From: Phycisphaerales bacterium
GTDB lineage: Bacteria > Planctomycetota > Phycisphaerae > Phycisphaerales > UBA1924
NCBI GenBank assembly: GCA_026982335.1
Contig: JALSHH010000017.1
Location: forward strand, 17,076 to 81,075
Length of the DNA: 64,000 nt
Direction of reading: 5' to 3'
The notes under the pieces were generated by a model, which was given only the letters and a program-made list of their open reading frames with translations, had not been told where the DNA came from and ran no database searches. The position numbers and the translations under genes were made by a program. Positions 27,016 to 37,200 of the stretch are shown piece by piece; position 1 is the first letter of the stretch, and each line of letters opens with the position of its first letter.

Positions 27016-27062
27016 CAGATAAACATACCCAGTTCGTGCGCTTCACCGCCTATCCTTGACCC

Positions 27063-27794
27063 ATGTCAAAGAATATGGACATCCGCATTCTCTCGATCGG
27101 CACCCTCGCTGCTCATCCGCTTTGGAATGAGCGCCATCCCGTCCGCACTGGACATTCCACCACCACCTTGATCCAAACAGGAGACGCCAAAATCATCGTC
27201 GATCCTGGTCTCCCCGCTCCCGCCCTCAAAGCCCGACTCGGCGAACGCGCCGGCTTGACCCCCGAAGTAATCACCCATGTCTTCCTCACCAGCTTCAATC
27301 CCGAATGCCGACGCGGAATCGGAATCTTTGACAAAGCAGACTGGCTCATCGGCGAACAAGAACGCGAAGCCGTCGGCGTACCCATTGCCCAATCCCTCGC
27401 ACGCCTGGCTCAAAACAAAGAGCTCGCCGAACACGCAGACGAAAAGTTCGATGAATCCCAGCAATCCATGCTCAAAATCCTCCAACAGGATGTCGCCGAA
27501 CTCGCCCGTTGTCAACCCGCCCCCGATTCAATCATCGACAATGTCGATCTCTTTCCGCTGCCGGGATTCAGCCCCGGACTCTGCGGGCTGCTCCTCGCCG
27601 AACTCTCACGCACCACCCTGATCTGCGGCGATGCCATCCCAACCGCCGAACACCTCGATCAAGGCAAAGTCCTCCCCACCTGTGCCAATCGCAAACTCGC
27701 CCAAGAAAGTTTCAAAGAGGCCATCGAAATCGCCGATGCGCTCATCCTCGGGCGTGATAACATCATCATCAACCCCACCAAAAGCGGAATCTAA
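27063..27794 (+). CDS. Metallo-beta-lactamase-fold protein with lost metal ligands (probable pseudoenzyme)
   Basis: The 243-residue product follows the glyoxalase II/lactonase-like MBL pattern: IIVDPG, a THVFLTSFNP strand-loop, a PG-x-x-PG segment, CGDAIPT and a final DALILGRDN. The canonical THxHxDHxxG is here TSFNPECRRG (76-85), so the ligand positions are S77, N79, E81 and C82. The TPGHTPG histidine is F169 and the PGHD histidine is R231; D190 is kept. The fold is probably retained without the normal di-zinc site. A TATCCT box lies six bases before the ATG and no ribosome-binding site is visible. It lies between cysN and the sulfotransferase, suggesting a sulfation-related role, which is inference. 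Confidence 0.78.
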   Translation: MSKNMDIRILSIGTLAAHPLWNERHPVRTGHSTTTLIQTGDAKIIVDPGLPAPALKARLGERAGLTPEVITHVFLTSFNPECRRGIGIFDKADWLIGEQEREAVGVPIAQSLARLAQNKELAEHADEKFDESQQSMLKILQQDVAELARCQPAPDSIIDNVDLFPLPGFSPGLCGLLLAELSRTTLICGDAIPTAEHLDQGKVLPTCANRKLAQESFKEAIEIADALILGRDNIIINPTKSGI

Positions 27795-27858
27795 ACGCAT
27801 TTGAATACCCCGCACAACCCAGCCCAGAGCGGCAACGATAAGACGATAATAAATACCC

Positions 27859-29358
27859 ATGGCACTCAATCCACAACGCGCCAAACAGCTCTACGCCGTG
27901 CTTACCAAGATCAACACAGCGATCGAAGCAGAGCAAACCACCTCGGCGCTGAAAAAACTTGAGGAACTCAACACCAAATATCCCAACGAACCCATGATCC
28001 TCACTCTCTTGGGCAAGGTCAATTCCAAAATGGGACGACACGCCGAAGCCATCGAAAGCTTCGAAAAAGCGGTCAAAGCCGATGCCAAAAACGCCGACAC
28101 CCGGTTCCAGCTCGCCCTCGCACTCCAAAAAGGCGGCCGATACGACGAAGCACTCGTCGAATATGAACGGGCACTCTACTACAACCCAAACCACTTCCTC
28201 GCCCTGCGCCACAAATGTTCGGTGCTCACCGACCTTGACCGCAACGAAGAAGCACTCAAAACATGGAAGACCCTGTGTAAATCAAGCCAAGGCCAAAGCA
28301 CTGATCCATCCATACAACTCGCAATCGCCATCTCGGGGGCAAGACTCGCTCCCAAGGTCATTGACCCCAAAGAATCCATTGCCAACTTGCAGCGATATGT
28401 CGAAAACGAATCATGCGAAAAAAGCATGCGCATCGCCGGATACTGGCAACTCGGCCGACTCTGTGATCACCTCAAAGCACATGACGATGCCTTTGCCTAT
28501 TGGAAGAAAAGCAAAGAACTCAACAAAAAACAATGGGTGCCCCAGGACCACTCCAAACGAATCGATCAACTGATCACCTGCTGGACAAGCAATGCCAATA
28601 TTCCATTCTCAAGCACCGACGGCTCACGGCTGATCTTCATCGTCGGCATGATGCGCTCTGGAACCTCACTCACCGAACAAATGATCGCCCAAACTCAAGG
28701 CGTTACACCCGGCGGCGAGATGAATGCCATCTCGCGCCAAATCGCGCCGATCGAACCCAACACCAAAGAGTTTGTCCCCTACACCCGCCCATTGCCCTAC
28801 ACCAAACGGCTCTATACCAAGCCCATAATCGAAAAAATGGCCCAGACTGCGATGCAAATGTACAACCAGGTTGCACGCGATGGGCGCATCACCGATAAGC
28901 AACCATTCAACTACGCTTATGTACCTTTGATTGCCCATATGTTTCCAGGCTGCAAGATCATCCACTGCGTACGCAATCCGATGGATTGCTGCCTCTCAAA
29001 CTACACCCAAGCCTTCTCGCGCCCACACCCGCAAACCCACGATCTCTACTGGATTGGACGATATTACCGCGACTACGAACGGCTCATGCAAGCTTGGCAT
29101 ACACTCCCCGAAGTAGACATGATCAACCTCCACTACGAAGAACTCGTCACCGACCCAGAAACCCAGTCCAAACGCGTGATGGAGTTTCTCGGGCTCGAAT
29201 GGAATCAAAACATCCTCGACTTCCACAAATCCCCCCGCACCGTCTCCACTGCTTCGCGCGACCAGGTCCGCAAGCCCGTCTACACCAGCTCCGTCCAAAA
29301 ATACAAAAACTACGAACACCACCTCGACCAACTCAAATGCGGACTGGGCATCAAATAA
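27859..29358 (+). CDS. TPR-repeat sulfotransferase
   Basis: A 499-residue protein with N-terminal tetratricopeptide repeats (about residues 15-135, for example GRHAEAIESFEKAVKADAKN) and a C-terminal PAPS-dependent sulfotransferase domain. The 5'-phosphosulfate loop is GMMRSGTSL at 263-271. The 3'-phosphate-binding motif is CVRNPMDCCLSNY with R372. A YEELVTDPE segment follows, as in the family. It has no signal sequence and probably acts in the cytoplasm on a carrier-linked glycan, lipid or protein bound by the TPR. PAPS genes just upstream and cysQ nearby make a complete sulfation set. A GATAAT box lies eight bases before the ATG. Confidence 0.9.
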   Translation: MALNPQRAKQLYAVLTKINTAIEAEQTTSALKKLEELNTKYPNEPMILTLLGKVNSKMGRHAEAIESFEKAVKADAKNADTRFQLALALQKGGRYDEALVEYERALYYNPNHFLALRHKCSVLTDLDRNEEALKTWKTLCKSSQGQSTDPSIQLAIAISGARLAPKVIDPKESIANLQRYVENESCEKSMRIAGYWQLGRLCDHLKAHDDAFAYWKKSKELNKKQWVPQDHSKRIDQLITCWTSNANIPFSSTDGSRLIFIVGMMRSGTSLTEQMIAQTQGVTPGGEMNAISRQIAPIEPNTKEFVPYTRPLPYTKRLYTKPIIEKMAQTAMQMYNQVARDGRITDKQPFNYAYVPLIAHMFPGCKIIHCVRNPMDCCLSNYTQAFSRPHPQTHDLYWIGRYYRDYERLMQAWHTLPEVDMINLHYEELVTDPETQSKRVMEFLGLEWNQNILDFHKSPRTVSTASRDQVRKPVYTSSVQKYKNYEHHLDQLKCGLGIK

Positions 29359-29393
29359 ATGCAGAACCTGACACACTCGACCTATCCTCTTCC

Positions 29394-30212
29394 ATGCACA
29401 TCCTCCTCACCAACGACGACGGACTCCACGCTCTAGGAATCAAAGCACTTCATACGCACCTCGTCGGCTCACACCATCATCCCAATCCACTTGGCGAGGT
29501 CTTTACTGTCGCCCCGCTCACTGTTCAATCTGCCACCTCCCACGGCATCACTTTTCACTCACCCCTCATGACCAAAGAAACCACTATCAATAATTGCCCC
29601 GCCGTGGCAGTCGATGGCAGACCTGCCGATTGCACCAAGCTCGCGCTGACCAATCTTTGGCCTGAAAAATACGGACAAGGCGCCCGCCCAGACCTGGTGG
29701 TTTCAGGTATGAACGCTGGGGCCAACTGTGGAATTAATGTTCTTTATTCTGGTACGGTTGCAGCAGCCATCGAAGCTGCGTTCCTCGGAGTCCCCGCCAT
29801 TGCCGTCTCTCTGCACCTCGATCGAGAACTCAAAACCGATCGACCCAACCCGGATTTCGATTTCGCAGCCCGCACCGCTCGGCGTGTGCTCGATCAACTC
29901 CTCGCTGGCGGATTGCCCAATCCTCACGAAATCCTCTCAATCAATATCCCCGCGACGGGCCGACTCACAGAAGATGCTCCGATCAAGGTCTGCCCGATGA
30001 ATACCCACGCCATGATCGATTGCTTCGACGAACGCACCTCGCCTTCAGGGGAACGCTATTTTTGGGCCTCGGGCTCGGGGCTTGATTTTCACGGCGCCGA
30101 TGCGGGTACCGATGTTCCCGAGCTCCTCGATGGCATCATCACCGTCACGCCTTTGAGCTACGACCTAACCGATCGCGCCCGGATGAGCTTTTGGTCCGAT
30201 CGGGTTGAGTAG
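29394..30212 (+). CDS. surE: 5'/3'-nucleotidase SurE
   Basis: Hydrolyses nucleoside monophosphates, with possible action on polyphosphate. The 272-residue product begins MHILLTNDDGLHALGI, the family metal-binding motif, and contains SGMNAGANCG, YSGTVAAAIEA and a conserved VSLH. The frame extends upstream through the previous gene in another frame, but ATG 29394 gives the family N-terminus. A TATCCT box five bases upstream and the lack of a ribosome-binding site suggest a leaderless message. Its physiological role beside the sulfation set is not clear. Confidence 0.95.
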   Translation: MHILLTNDDGLHALGIKALHTHLVGSHHHPNPLGEVFTVAPLTVQSATSHGITFHSPLMTKETTINNCPAVAVDGRPADCTKLALTNLWPEKYGQGARPDLVVSGMNAGANCGINVLYSGTVAAAIEAAFLGVPAIAVSLHLDRELKTDRPNPDFDFAARTARRVLDQLLAGGLPNPHEILSINIPATGRLTEDAPIKVCPMNTHAMIDCFDERTSPSGERYFWASGSGLDFHGADAGTDVPELLDGIITVTPLSYDLTDRARMSFWSDRVE

Positions 30213-30282
30213 TTCATAAAAAATCAGCCGACCATTCAAATGAACAATCGACCGACCATTTCTCACATACGATTTGCTCAAA

Positions 30283-31164
30283 TCAACAAGCCTGATCCGG
30301 GTCGTTAAGTATTTCAGTCAGTTTTTCAATAAGATCACTGATCATTTCTTCGGTCAATTTGAGATCTTCGAGGACTTCTGTTTGAATCTTTGGGTTCGGA
30401 TTATCGAGCTTCATCCCGCCTTTGACCATCGAGGCGATCACATCGGCTGCATGCACAACATAAACAATCTTCTTACACTCCGATGGTGCCTGTGTCGGGT
30501 TATGGTGAAAACCGGCAGAGGCGATAAACGGTGCGGGGAATTTCCACTTCTCGCAGAGTCCCTTGCCAAAGTCCTGATGATTGGCGCCAAAGATTTCTTC
30601 TTCGTTGTCAATCAACGAAACGCTCGGGTTTCCATTTTCGTCAATATTGCACCGATCAATCGCATCAATAAGTTTTGAGCGATCGTACTGCATTTCAACC
30701 ATCACCCCGATGTCATGGATCAATCCTGCAAGGTACGCCTCATCGCCAAGCCCCATCCCCAGCCGATCCGAAAGTATCTTGCTTGCAATCGCTACCGCAT
30801 TGGAATGATCCCATAAGTCCTTGGCACTACAAAACGGCGTAAGCTCGCCTCCGCGGAACAACTTGGCTAATGATGCTGCAATCGCGATGTTCTTGACCGC
30901 GTTGAGTCCGAGCATCACAATCGCTCGGTTAATCGAAGCAATCTGCCCAGGCAAGCCGTAAAACGATGAGTTGACGACTTTGAGAATTCGTGAGCACAAC
31001 GCCGGATCATTACTGATAACCTCATGCAAATCTTGGGCCGAGCTCGAAGGATCTTCCACAAGATCGATAATCTTGAGCGTCACCTCTGGTAGTGTTGCAA
31101 TATGCGAAATCTCTTTCAGTGCACCGGCAACAGATGATTCGCGTTGTTCCTGAGTCGTCGTCAT
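30283..31164 (-). CDS. HDOD-domain signalling protein
   Basis: A 293-residue protein consisting of an HDOD domain (about residues 10-215) and a C-terminal helical stretch. It shows LPEVTLKIIDLVEDP, NDPALCSRILKVVNSSFYG, INRAIVMLGLNAVKNI and LAGLIHDIG. The HD dipeptide is retained, though HDOD proteins generally lack phosphohydrolase activity. They often link to motility, chemotaxis or c-di-GMP signalling. ATG 31164 is preceded by GGGGAG, which decides it over the frame's ATG at 31257. It follows the neuC gene on the same strand after a 165-bp gap, and the location beside flagellin-modification genes fits a motility role by inference. Confidence 0.88.
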   Translation of the reverse strand: MTTTQEQRESSVAGALKEISHIATLPEVTLKIIDLVEDPSSSAQDLHEVISNDPALCSRILKVVNSSFYGLPGQIASINRAIVMLGLNAVKNIAIAASLAKLFRGGELTPFCSAKDLWDHSNAVAIASKILSDRLGMGLGDEAYLAGLIHDIGVMVEMQYDRSKLIDAIDRCNIDENGNPSVSLIDNEEEIFGANHQDFGKGLCEKWKFPAPFIASAGFHHNPTQAPSECKKIVYVVHAADVIASMVKGGMKLDNPNPKIQTEVLEDLKLTEEMISDLIEKLTEILNDPDQAC

Positions 31165-31329
31165 TCTTCGCTCCCCGTATAGAAATAGGTGGTTTTGGTA
31201 TTGTCCACATCGACCCACAACGAACACCACTTTGGCCTTCGTCCGACAATCACACAAAAATCGTCACCGTTACTCAGGAGTTTTGCCAAGATGCCCAAAT
31301 AATCGGCATGGACCTTTGGCAAAGATGAA

Positions 31330-32463
31330 TCAATACACACAGCGCTTGCGAATAAGATCTGGACAAGCCAAGTCAGTCGCGCCAAGAATTGCTGCGATGC
31401 GCTCGCCAGCGTGTCCATCGCCAAATGGATGTATTGATCGTGCATAGTCCGGATTTGTTATTGCATCAAACGCCTGCCGAATCGAATCCACATCCTCCTT
31501 TGCGTGCATCGTCCACCCATCACATCGCTCGCGTCCAGATTGCCGGTTTCCAATATCCACACTCGGACACCCAATTGCGCTGCACTCGATCAACCCCGCT
31601 GACGAGTTGCCCACCAACGCCCCACCCACATTGCCAACTCGTTTGAGCAGCCCAACAAATTGTGTCCGCACAAGTTGAGGCAAGACCTGCACATCAATCG
31701 GCGCCGATTCAATTGCATCCATAATCCCGCGTCGCCCAGGATCAAGATTTGGATGTAAAACCAACACCCGTTTGTCCGAAAAAGCGTGAAAAATAAGCCC
31801 CATCACTGCCTGTTCTGCTTCATCCTCACGCCCGATCGGGTGCATCAAAATCACCACCTCAGGCGACCCCAACTCCGCAAACGCCCCGTCACCCATCGCC
31901 GGAATTTCATCGAGTCCATCAATCGCAGGCGAACCGACCACATGCACACTGTTCGAATCCTCGCCCATCTTGATAATCCGCTCCGCGCTCGTTTGCGTCA
32001 CAGGAAAATGGATATGAGCAAGCTTCGTAATCGCATGGCGCATCGCCTCGTCCGCTACCCCTTCCGCCCGATCGCCACCATGAATATGCGCCAATGGATA
32101 CCCGCCAATGCTCGCTGCACTCGCCGCAGCGAACGCCTCGATCCGATCCCCAAGCACGACGACACAATCCGGCTCATTCATTTCAAATGATCGCCCAAAA
32201 CGAGCAATCCCTTTACCCAACGCCTCGACATCCGCCAACCGCCCGACCTTGCCCACTGTCTGCATCGGGATCGTGTCCGCAATCCCAAACTCCGCCTTCA
32301 CCTCCCGAAAAGTAACTGCAGGCTGCACCAAATGTGACCCAGCAACCACCACCCGTAGCTCACAGCTTGTTTGTGCATGGACTGCATACATCACAGGCCG
32401 AAGCAACCCAAACTCCGCCCGCGTCCCGGTAACAATCATGATCTTCTTCAACTCGTCAGTCAT
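31330..32463 (-). CDS. neuC: UDP-N-acetylglucosamine 2-epimerase (hydrolysing), NeuC-like
   Basis: Converts UDP-GlcNAc, or a related UDP-sugar, to free N-acetylmannosamine-type sugar plus UDP, the first step of nonulosonic acid synthesis. The 377-residue product begins KIMIVTGTRAEFGLL, the NeuC/WecB motif, and has VLGDRIEAF, HIHGGDRAEG, VVGSPAIDGL and VGNSSAGLIE. It is the last gene of the four-gene operon and overlaps neuB by four bases (ATGA). LegG-type enzymes that act on UDP-diacetylbacillosamine look alike, so the product may be a legionaminic rather than a neuraminic acid precursor. Confidence 0.9.
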   Translation of the reverse strand: MTDELKKIMIVTGTRAEFGLLRPVMYAVHAQTSCELRVVVAGSHLVQPAVTFREVKAEFGIADTIPMQTVGKVGRLADVEALGKGIARFGRSFEMNEPDCVVVLGDRIEAFAAASAASIGGYPLAHIHGGDRAEGVADEAMRHAITKLAHIHFPVTQTSAERIIKMGEDSNSVHVVGSPAIDGLDEIPAMGDGAFAELGSPEVVILMHPIGREDEAEQAVMGLIFHAFSDKRVLVLHPNLDPGRRGIMDAIESAPIDVQVLPQLVRTQFVGLLKRVGNVGGALVGNSSAGLIECSAIGCPSVDIGNRQSGRERCDGWTMHAKEDVDSIRQAFDAITNPDYARSIHPFGDGHAGERIAAILGATDLACPDLIRKRCVY

Positions 32464-33548
32464 TCAAAATCTTCTTCCACCATCGGCACATCCGCCTCGA
32501 TTTCCCGGCAAACCGTGCGGCCAACAACGGTATCCAACTCGTATGCCAACATCCCCGTACCCGGGCGTTTGATCGTCAGCATCTCTCGCGTGATGATGGT
32601 ACCTGGCGCAATGGCACGCGCACTGATGATTGATTGCCGCGAGACTTCCCGCACATCGCGCTCGCAATCAAGAACTCGTTTTTCGGTTGGTCCAAAATAA
32701 GTCAAAAATAGCTCCTTCGACCGAACCCCTTTGAGCACTTCAACACTGTCATCATTGAAATAAGCATTCTGCCCATATCGCACATATGCCGCGAAATCCT
32801 CTGGATTCAACGAAGCGGCATGATCTGGGCCGGCAGCGCTCGTGTCATAAGTAAAATGTTTCTCAAAAATGCACACATTGAGTGGAGTAAGCAACCGGAC
32901 GGGATGGTGCGAAACGGTATGGTCGCTGTATCCAATTGGACAATCCAACACAGCCATCAATGCGTCACACCCACCCAAAGCTGCATCTTCAAGCGCAGCC
33001 GGATAACAACTCACGCACTGCAACACCGCCAACCGATCCTTCGCACCCTCAAGCCACCCAGCCGCCCGTACCACCTCATCAAGCGTGCTCGCTCCCGTGC
33101 TCACAATCATCGGCTTGCCCGTTGCCATCAACGCCTCGAGCAAAGGGCGGTTCACAATGTCCGGGCTCGCCGATTTATACGCATCCCACGCCAAAGTCTC
33201 GGCCACCTTGACCAACTCCGTGCTAAACACCGTCACAATCGCATGAATACCGCGTTCGTGCGCACGATCAACGACTTGCGCCATCTCATCAATCGTCAAC
33301 TCCAACCTTCGCAACATCTCGATCGAGTCTGTCTCGCCCGCATTCCTCTGATACGCTGCGAGTTTGGCCGCCTTGCTCATCAGCCGATCTGTCTCAAAGA
33401 ACTGCAGCTTCACTGCATCGGCCCCGGAATCCGCCGCCGCATCGGTCAACTCCAACGCGCGCGAAACCTCACCATCATGATTCACCCCGATCTCAGCGAT
33501 GATGTATGGCCCATGGTTGAGTCCAATCTTCCGATCACCGATCTGCAT
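32460..33548 (-). CDS. neuB: N-acetylneuraminate/legionaminate synthase, NeuB-like
   Basis: Condenses a 2-acetamido hexose with phosphoenolpyruvate to give a nine-carbon sialic-acid-type sugar. The 362-residue product has an N-terminal TIM-barrel with YIIAEIGVNHDG, GADAVKLQFF and YSDHT, and a C-terminal SAF/antifreeze-like domain from about residue 295. Its stop overlaps the neuC start, and its start overlaps the neuA stop by 14 bp. Which nonulosonic acid is made cannot be settled here: no LegB/LegC or PseB/PseC homologue lies in the window. Confidence 0.93.
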   Translation of the reverse strand: MQIGDRKIGLNHGPYIIAEIGVNHDGEVSRALELTDAAADSGADAVKLQFFETDRLMSKAAKLAAYQRNAGETDSIEMLRRLELTIDEMAQVVDRAHERGIHAIVTVFSTELVKVAETLAWDAYKSASPDIVNRPLLEALMATGKPMIVSTGASTLDEVVRAAGWLEGAKDRLAVLQCVSCYPAALEDAALGGCDALMAVLDCPIGYSDHTVSHHPVRLLTPLNVCIFEKHFTYDTSAAGPDHAASLNPEDFAAYVRYGQNAYFNDDSVEVLKGVRSKELFLTYFGPTEKRVLDCERDVREVSRQSIISARAIAPGTIITREMLTIKRPGTGMLAYELDTVVGRTVCREIEADVPMVEEDFE

Positions 33549-34269
33549 GAACCACTCTCTCCTTTAATATCGCATCCGCGACGACCTGATCAATCCGCGA
33601 ATCGATATCAATCACATCACCTTCACCTGTGATAATCCCTCGCCGATCATTCCCCAAAAAACAGTGGGGGCCATCCGCCGCGTTCAATCTTTTCATCAAT
33701 GCTTCAGGCGTCAACGCAATCACGCCGCCATCGGGAATCTGTGCGTCAGGCAAGTCTTGTCGACGGAAACAATTGTGATACAACACTTCACCTTCCCAAG
33801 GCAACACTGACCCATCATTGGCAACTTTCACCATCCACCATGGGTGATGCTTACCCACCGCTGCAAAACTCTGCACACTATCGCACCGAGATTCAACCAA
33901 CAACTTCACTGCATCATCAATCAGCGACTCAGGGCGAACCGGTACATTGGCATACAAAATCACAATCGGCACATCGGGCGATCCAACTGCTTCATACGCA
34001 TGCCTTGCAGCATCATCGATTATCGCAGTGTCATGAGCAAGCCGGGCAGGGCGATTGACAACCCTACACCCAATTCTGTGTGCACATTCGTTAACATCAG
34101 CATCATCCGATGACACCACAATCGTCCCGACTGATCGTGCACCCATCGCTGCCTCGATCGTCCATTGCACACAAGGTTTGCCCGCGAGCATCGCCGAGTT
34201 TTTGCCCGGCAACCCCTTCGACCCCGCCCTTGCCAAAATAATTGCCAATGCACCAGAATCAATCATCAT
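33535..34269 (-). CDS. neuA: CMP-nonulosonic acid cytidylyltransferase, NeuA-like
   Basis: Activates the nonulosonic acid with CTP to the CMP-sugar used by the transferase. The 244-residue GT-A-fold product has LARAGSKGLPGKN, the conserved nucleotide-binding motif, followed by VVSSDD and the EVLYHNCFRRQDL segment. Two adjacent ATG codons (34269 and 34266) are possible; the first follows directly on the stop codon of the large MAF fusion gene. It overlaps neuB by 14 bp, so the whole block is one operon. Confidence 0.92.
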   Translation of the reverse strand: MMIDSGALAIILARAGSKGLPGKNSAMLAGKPCVQWTIEAAMGARSVGTIVVSSDDADVNECAHRIGCRVVNRPARLAHDTAIIDDAARHAYEAVGSPDVPIVILYANVPVRPESLIDDAVKLLVESRCDSVQSFAAVGKHHPWWMVKVANDGSVLPWEGEVLYHNCFRRQDLPDAQIPDGGVIALTPEALMKRLNAADGPHCFLGNDRRGIITGEGDVIDIDSRIDQVVADAILKERVVHADR

Positions 34270-37200
34270 TCACGCTGCACTCTCACCGGCATCAACCAAC
34301 CCCAAAGGCTTGGGCTCCGTCCGCACCGATCGCATCGTACCGAGCATCTTTTGATACGCTTGTTCAACTCCCTCATCAAAGACATTGATCTGTCCAATGG
34401 GCCGACCACGACAATCGACCACCATACCATCACATTGAATATACATCGTTGAACGATCGAGCTGTTTCTGTCTTGCGCTTGGAATTGGAAGCGGATAAAT
34501 TCGCTGATCAACTGCATGCCCAGGCAATGGGTCAATCACCGCCGACCCACAAAGCATCATCCACTTGTCGTAAAATTGTTCAATCTCTTCATACACAGCA
34601 TCACAACGCGTAATCCGCGGCACAAACCATGGATAACTCATTCCCCCCTGTGCACGCATTCTTTGAAGCTCATCAAAAATCATCTGAATCCGGACATACA
34701 TCTCTTCAAACCGGTCCATTCCTGTCAACGCTGCATAAGTTCGTCGGGACTCGGCAAGCACATCAACCGACAAAATATCAATCCCTGACTCAAGCAATTC
34801 ATCAGCGTCGACTCCTTCACGGAGCAAGTCTGTCCGAAACTCAACACTGGCAACCCCATCTTCTTTGGCCAAATGAATAAACCCAATTGCATCAGGGTGC
34901 ATCAATGGATCGCCCACACCATCGAAGGCAACCGCAATATCTTCGCGCAACTTGCTTGCTTGAGTAAAAATCCTGTGTGCCTGCGCAAGGGTCAGTACCG
35001 GACGCTCCACAGGCTCAATGGATTGGCGTTTCCACAATCCCCAACTCCCGTTGACCAATCGCCCGGTACATGTTTCAAGCACAATCGTCCGCGGACACGA
35101 TCGGGCAACACGGTGATGAGCCTGCACATAGGCTTCTACACACGCAACCCCTTCGTCACGCACCGAGACTTGCTGATATGCCTGGCGCATTGCTTGGATC
35201 CGTTCCGACGAATCAGCGATCATCCGCACACCGGCATCGCGCATTGCTGGAGCAATCTCCACACACACACCTTTGGCAATCGGATCAAACTGAGGCGTAA
35301 TCGGAATATACCCCACCAACGAACCAAAAGTCGCAAAATGATTTCCACCTTCGCCACATGACTGGGCCAGTGAATCAATCGTCACCCGATCAACCACCAT
35401 CGTCCCGAGCCCAGGGACCGCCTGTGAAAAAGCAATCCGCTTTTGCGTGTCTTGGCGCCGATACCGATCCACAGTTTGATCCACAAGCCGAGGATCAATC
35501 ATCGCCCAGTCGCCCCCAACAATCGCGCAGCTGTCAATCTCATAAGCGTGCATCACTGAGGAAAGCAAACCAAACTCAACTTGCTCATCATACACGCTGA
35601 GCATCCCGATCGACCCACGCCAGCATTCGCTCGATTGCACCCGGGCACCCCCGACACGGCAAGTTCGCCGACGGAATCGAGTTGGATCAACCCCCGCAAT
35701 CTGCACCGGCAAACGCAATGTCAGCGATCCAATAAACCCACGAATCGTTTCTGGTTCTGGCGTTACGATCGTAATCCCATCAAGTTCCTTGGTCTGATCG
35801 AGTCGGGCGAGTGTCAACTCAAAAATATTGAGTCCGCCGACAATCGGAACATCGAGTCCTCGGCGTGTACCCAAGCCACCAAACTCAGGATCGGCAAACA
35901 CCACCGCATGCACCCGCGATCGTGAGGCGACATCATCCTGTAAACCCACAACTGAATTTGAATCTCTCTTGAAATCAGGAAAATGTATTTTTGTTTCATG
36001 AAGGCTATTGGTTTGCTTCGGCGCTTTACCAAGCAAAGTGGACTTGGCGCTACGGAGTTGATCGGCAACCGATTTGGCTGCGTCGCGAGTCCACTCGACA
36101 TTGGTAATGTCACGCTGAATTTGAAGCTCCTGACGATCGAGCACGCTCGTATCAGTGCTCATCTCAATCACACGATCTTTCTTCATTCGATTCAGCACCC
36201 CAACTTGATTCACTGTCTGAACCAAACCAAAGGCAACAGACAATTCCATCACTCGTTCCCCAATGGACTGCACCTCAACGATCAGCTTGTTGATCTTGCG
36301 TTGATCCCCGCGATGAGCGATCATTGCATTGAGCAACCCAATCGATTGCTCACAGAGATAGATGATCCGCTCGCAATCTTCGATGGTCGAATCGAGTCGG
36401 TTGTATATCTTATTCTTCCGCTGTTCATTGCCCAAAGTGCGGTCGGTTGTTGCAGGGATGATGATCGGATCGGGCGAGCCATAGTGTGCAACCGCCTCTT
36501 TGAATGTCATAATCTTTGTATGTTGTTTGCGCACGCCCCCTTGGGTTGCGTCAATCACCGTCAACCCCTCGAGCGCGTCCTTCTGGAAACTCGCTTCAAA
36601 CTGTGCCAAGTAGGTTGACATCTGCTCGTCAGCATAAATCGAGCGCCCATAGACATCCATCTTCTTGCGCAATAACCCTTTCATCCGAACAATCCGTTGC
36701 CATTCCATCATCTCGAGCGTGTTGTGTGCATTGAGCTCACCCGCCCAGACCTGATGAATCGCTGCTCCAGCCGAATAGTACTGCCCATCGGTAAACCCAA
36801 GATCTTGCCCGATGAAGATCACCGGATCACACCCGAGATGCCGGGCGAAGTAGTAACACAGATGTGCCACCGTCGCCCCCATCGGTAGCGTGCCCATCTC
36901 GCGAGCCAACGCTTCGCCGAGTAGATTATCGAGCATTTTGTCGCTTACACAGAGCACTTCGCCAGGAAACGCATCAAGAATGGCAGGATTGGCCTTCGCC
37001 TCAACCACCAGTCGAACTCCCTCGACATCAGCCGGGGTAAGCCCCTCGTAGAACCGTTTGCTGATCTCGTGATAATCCAGTGCTGCCACAAAGTCGGGTT
37101 TGATTCCGCGCTTGAGCATCTGCTTGAGCACAGTCTGCACCGCGATGACCACGACCGAGCTTCGCACCTTCGGATCTTTGAGTAGATCAATATTGCGTTT

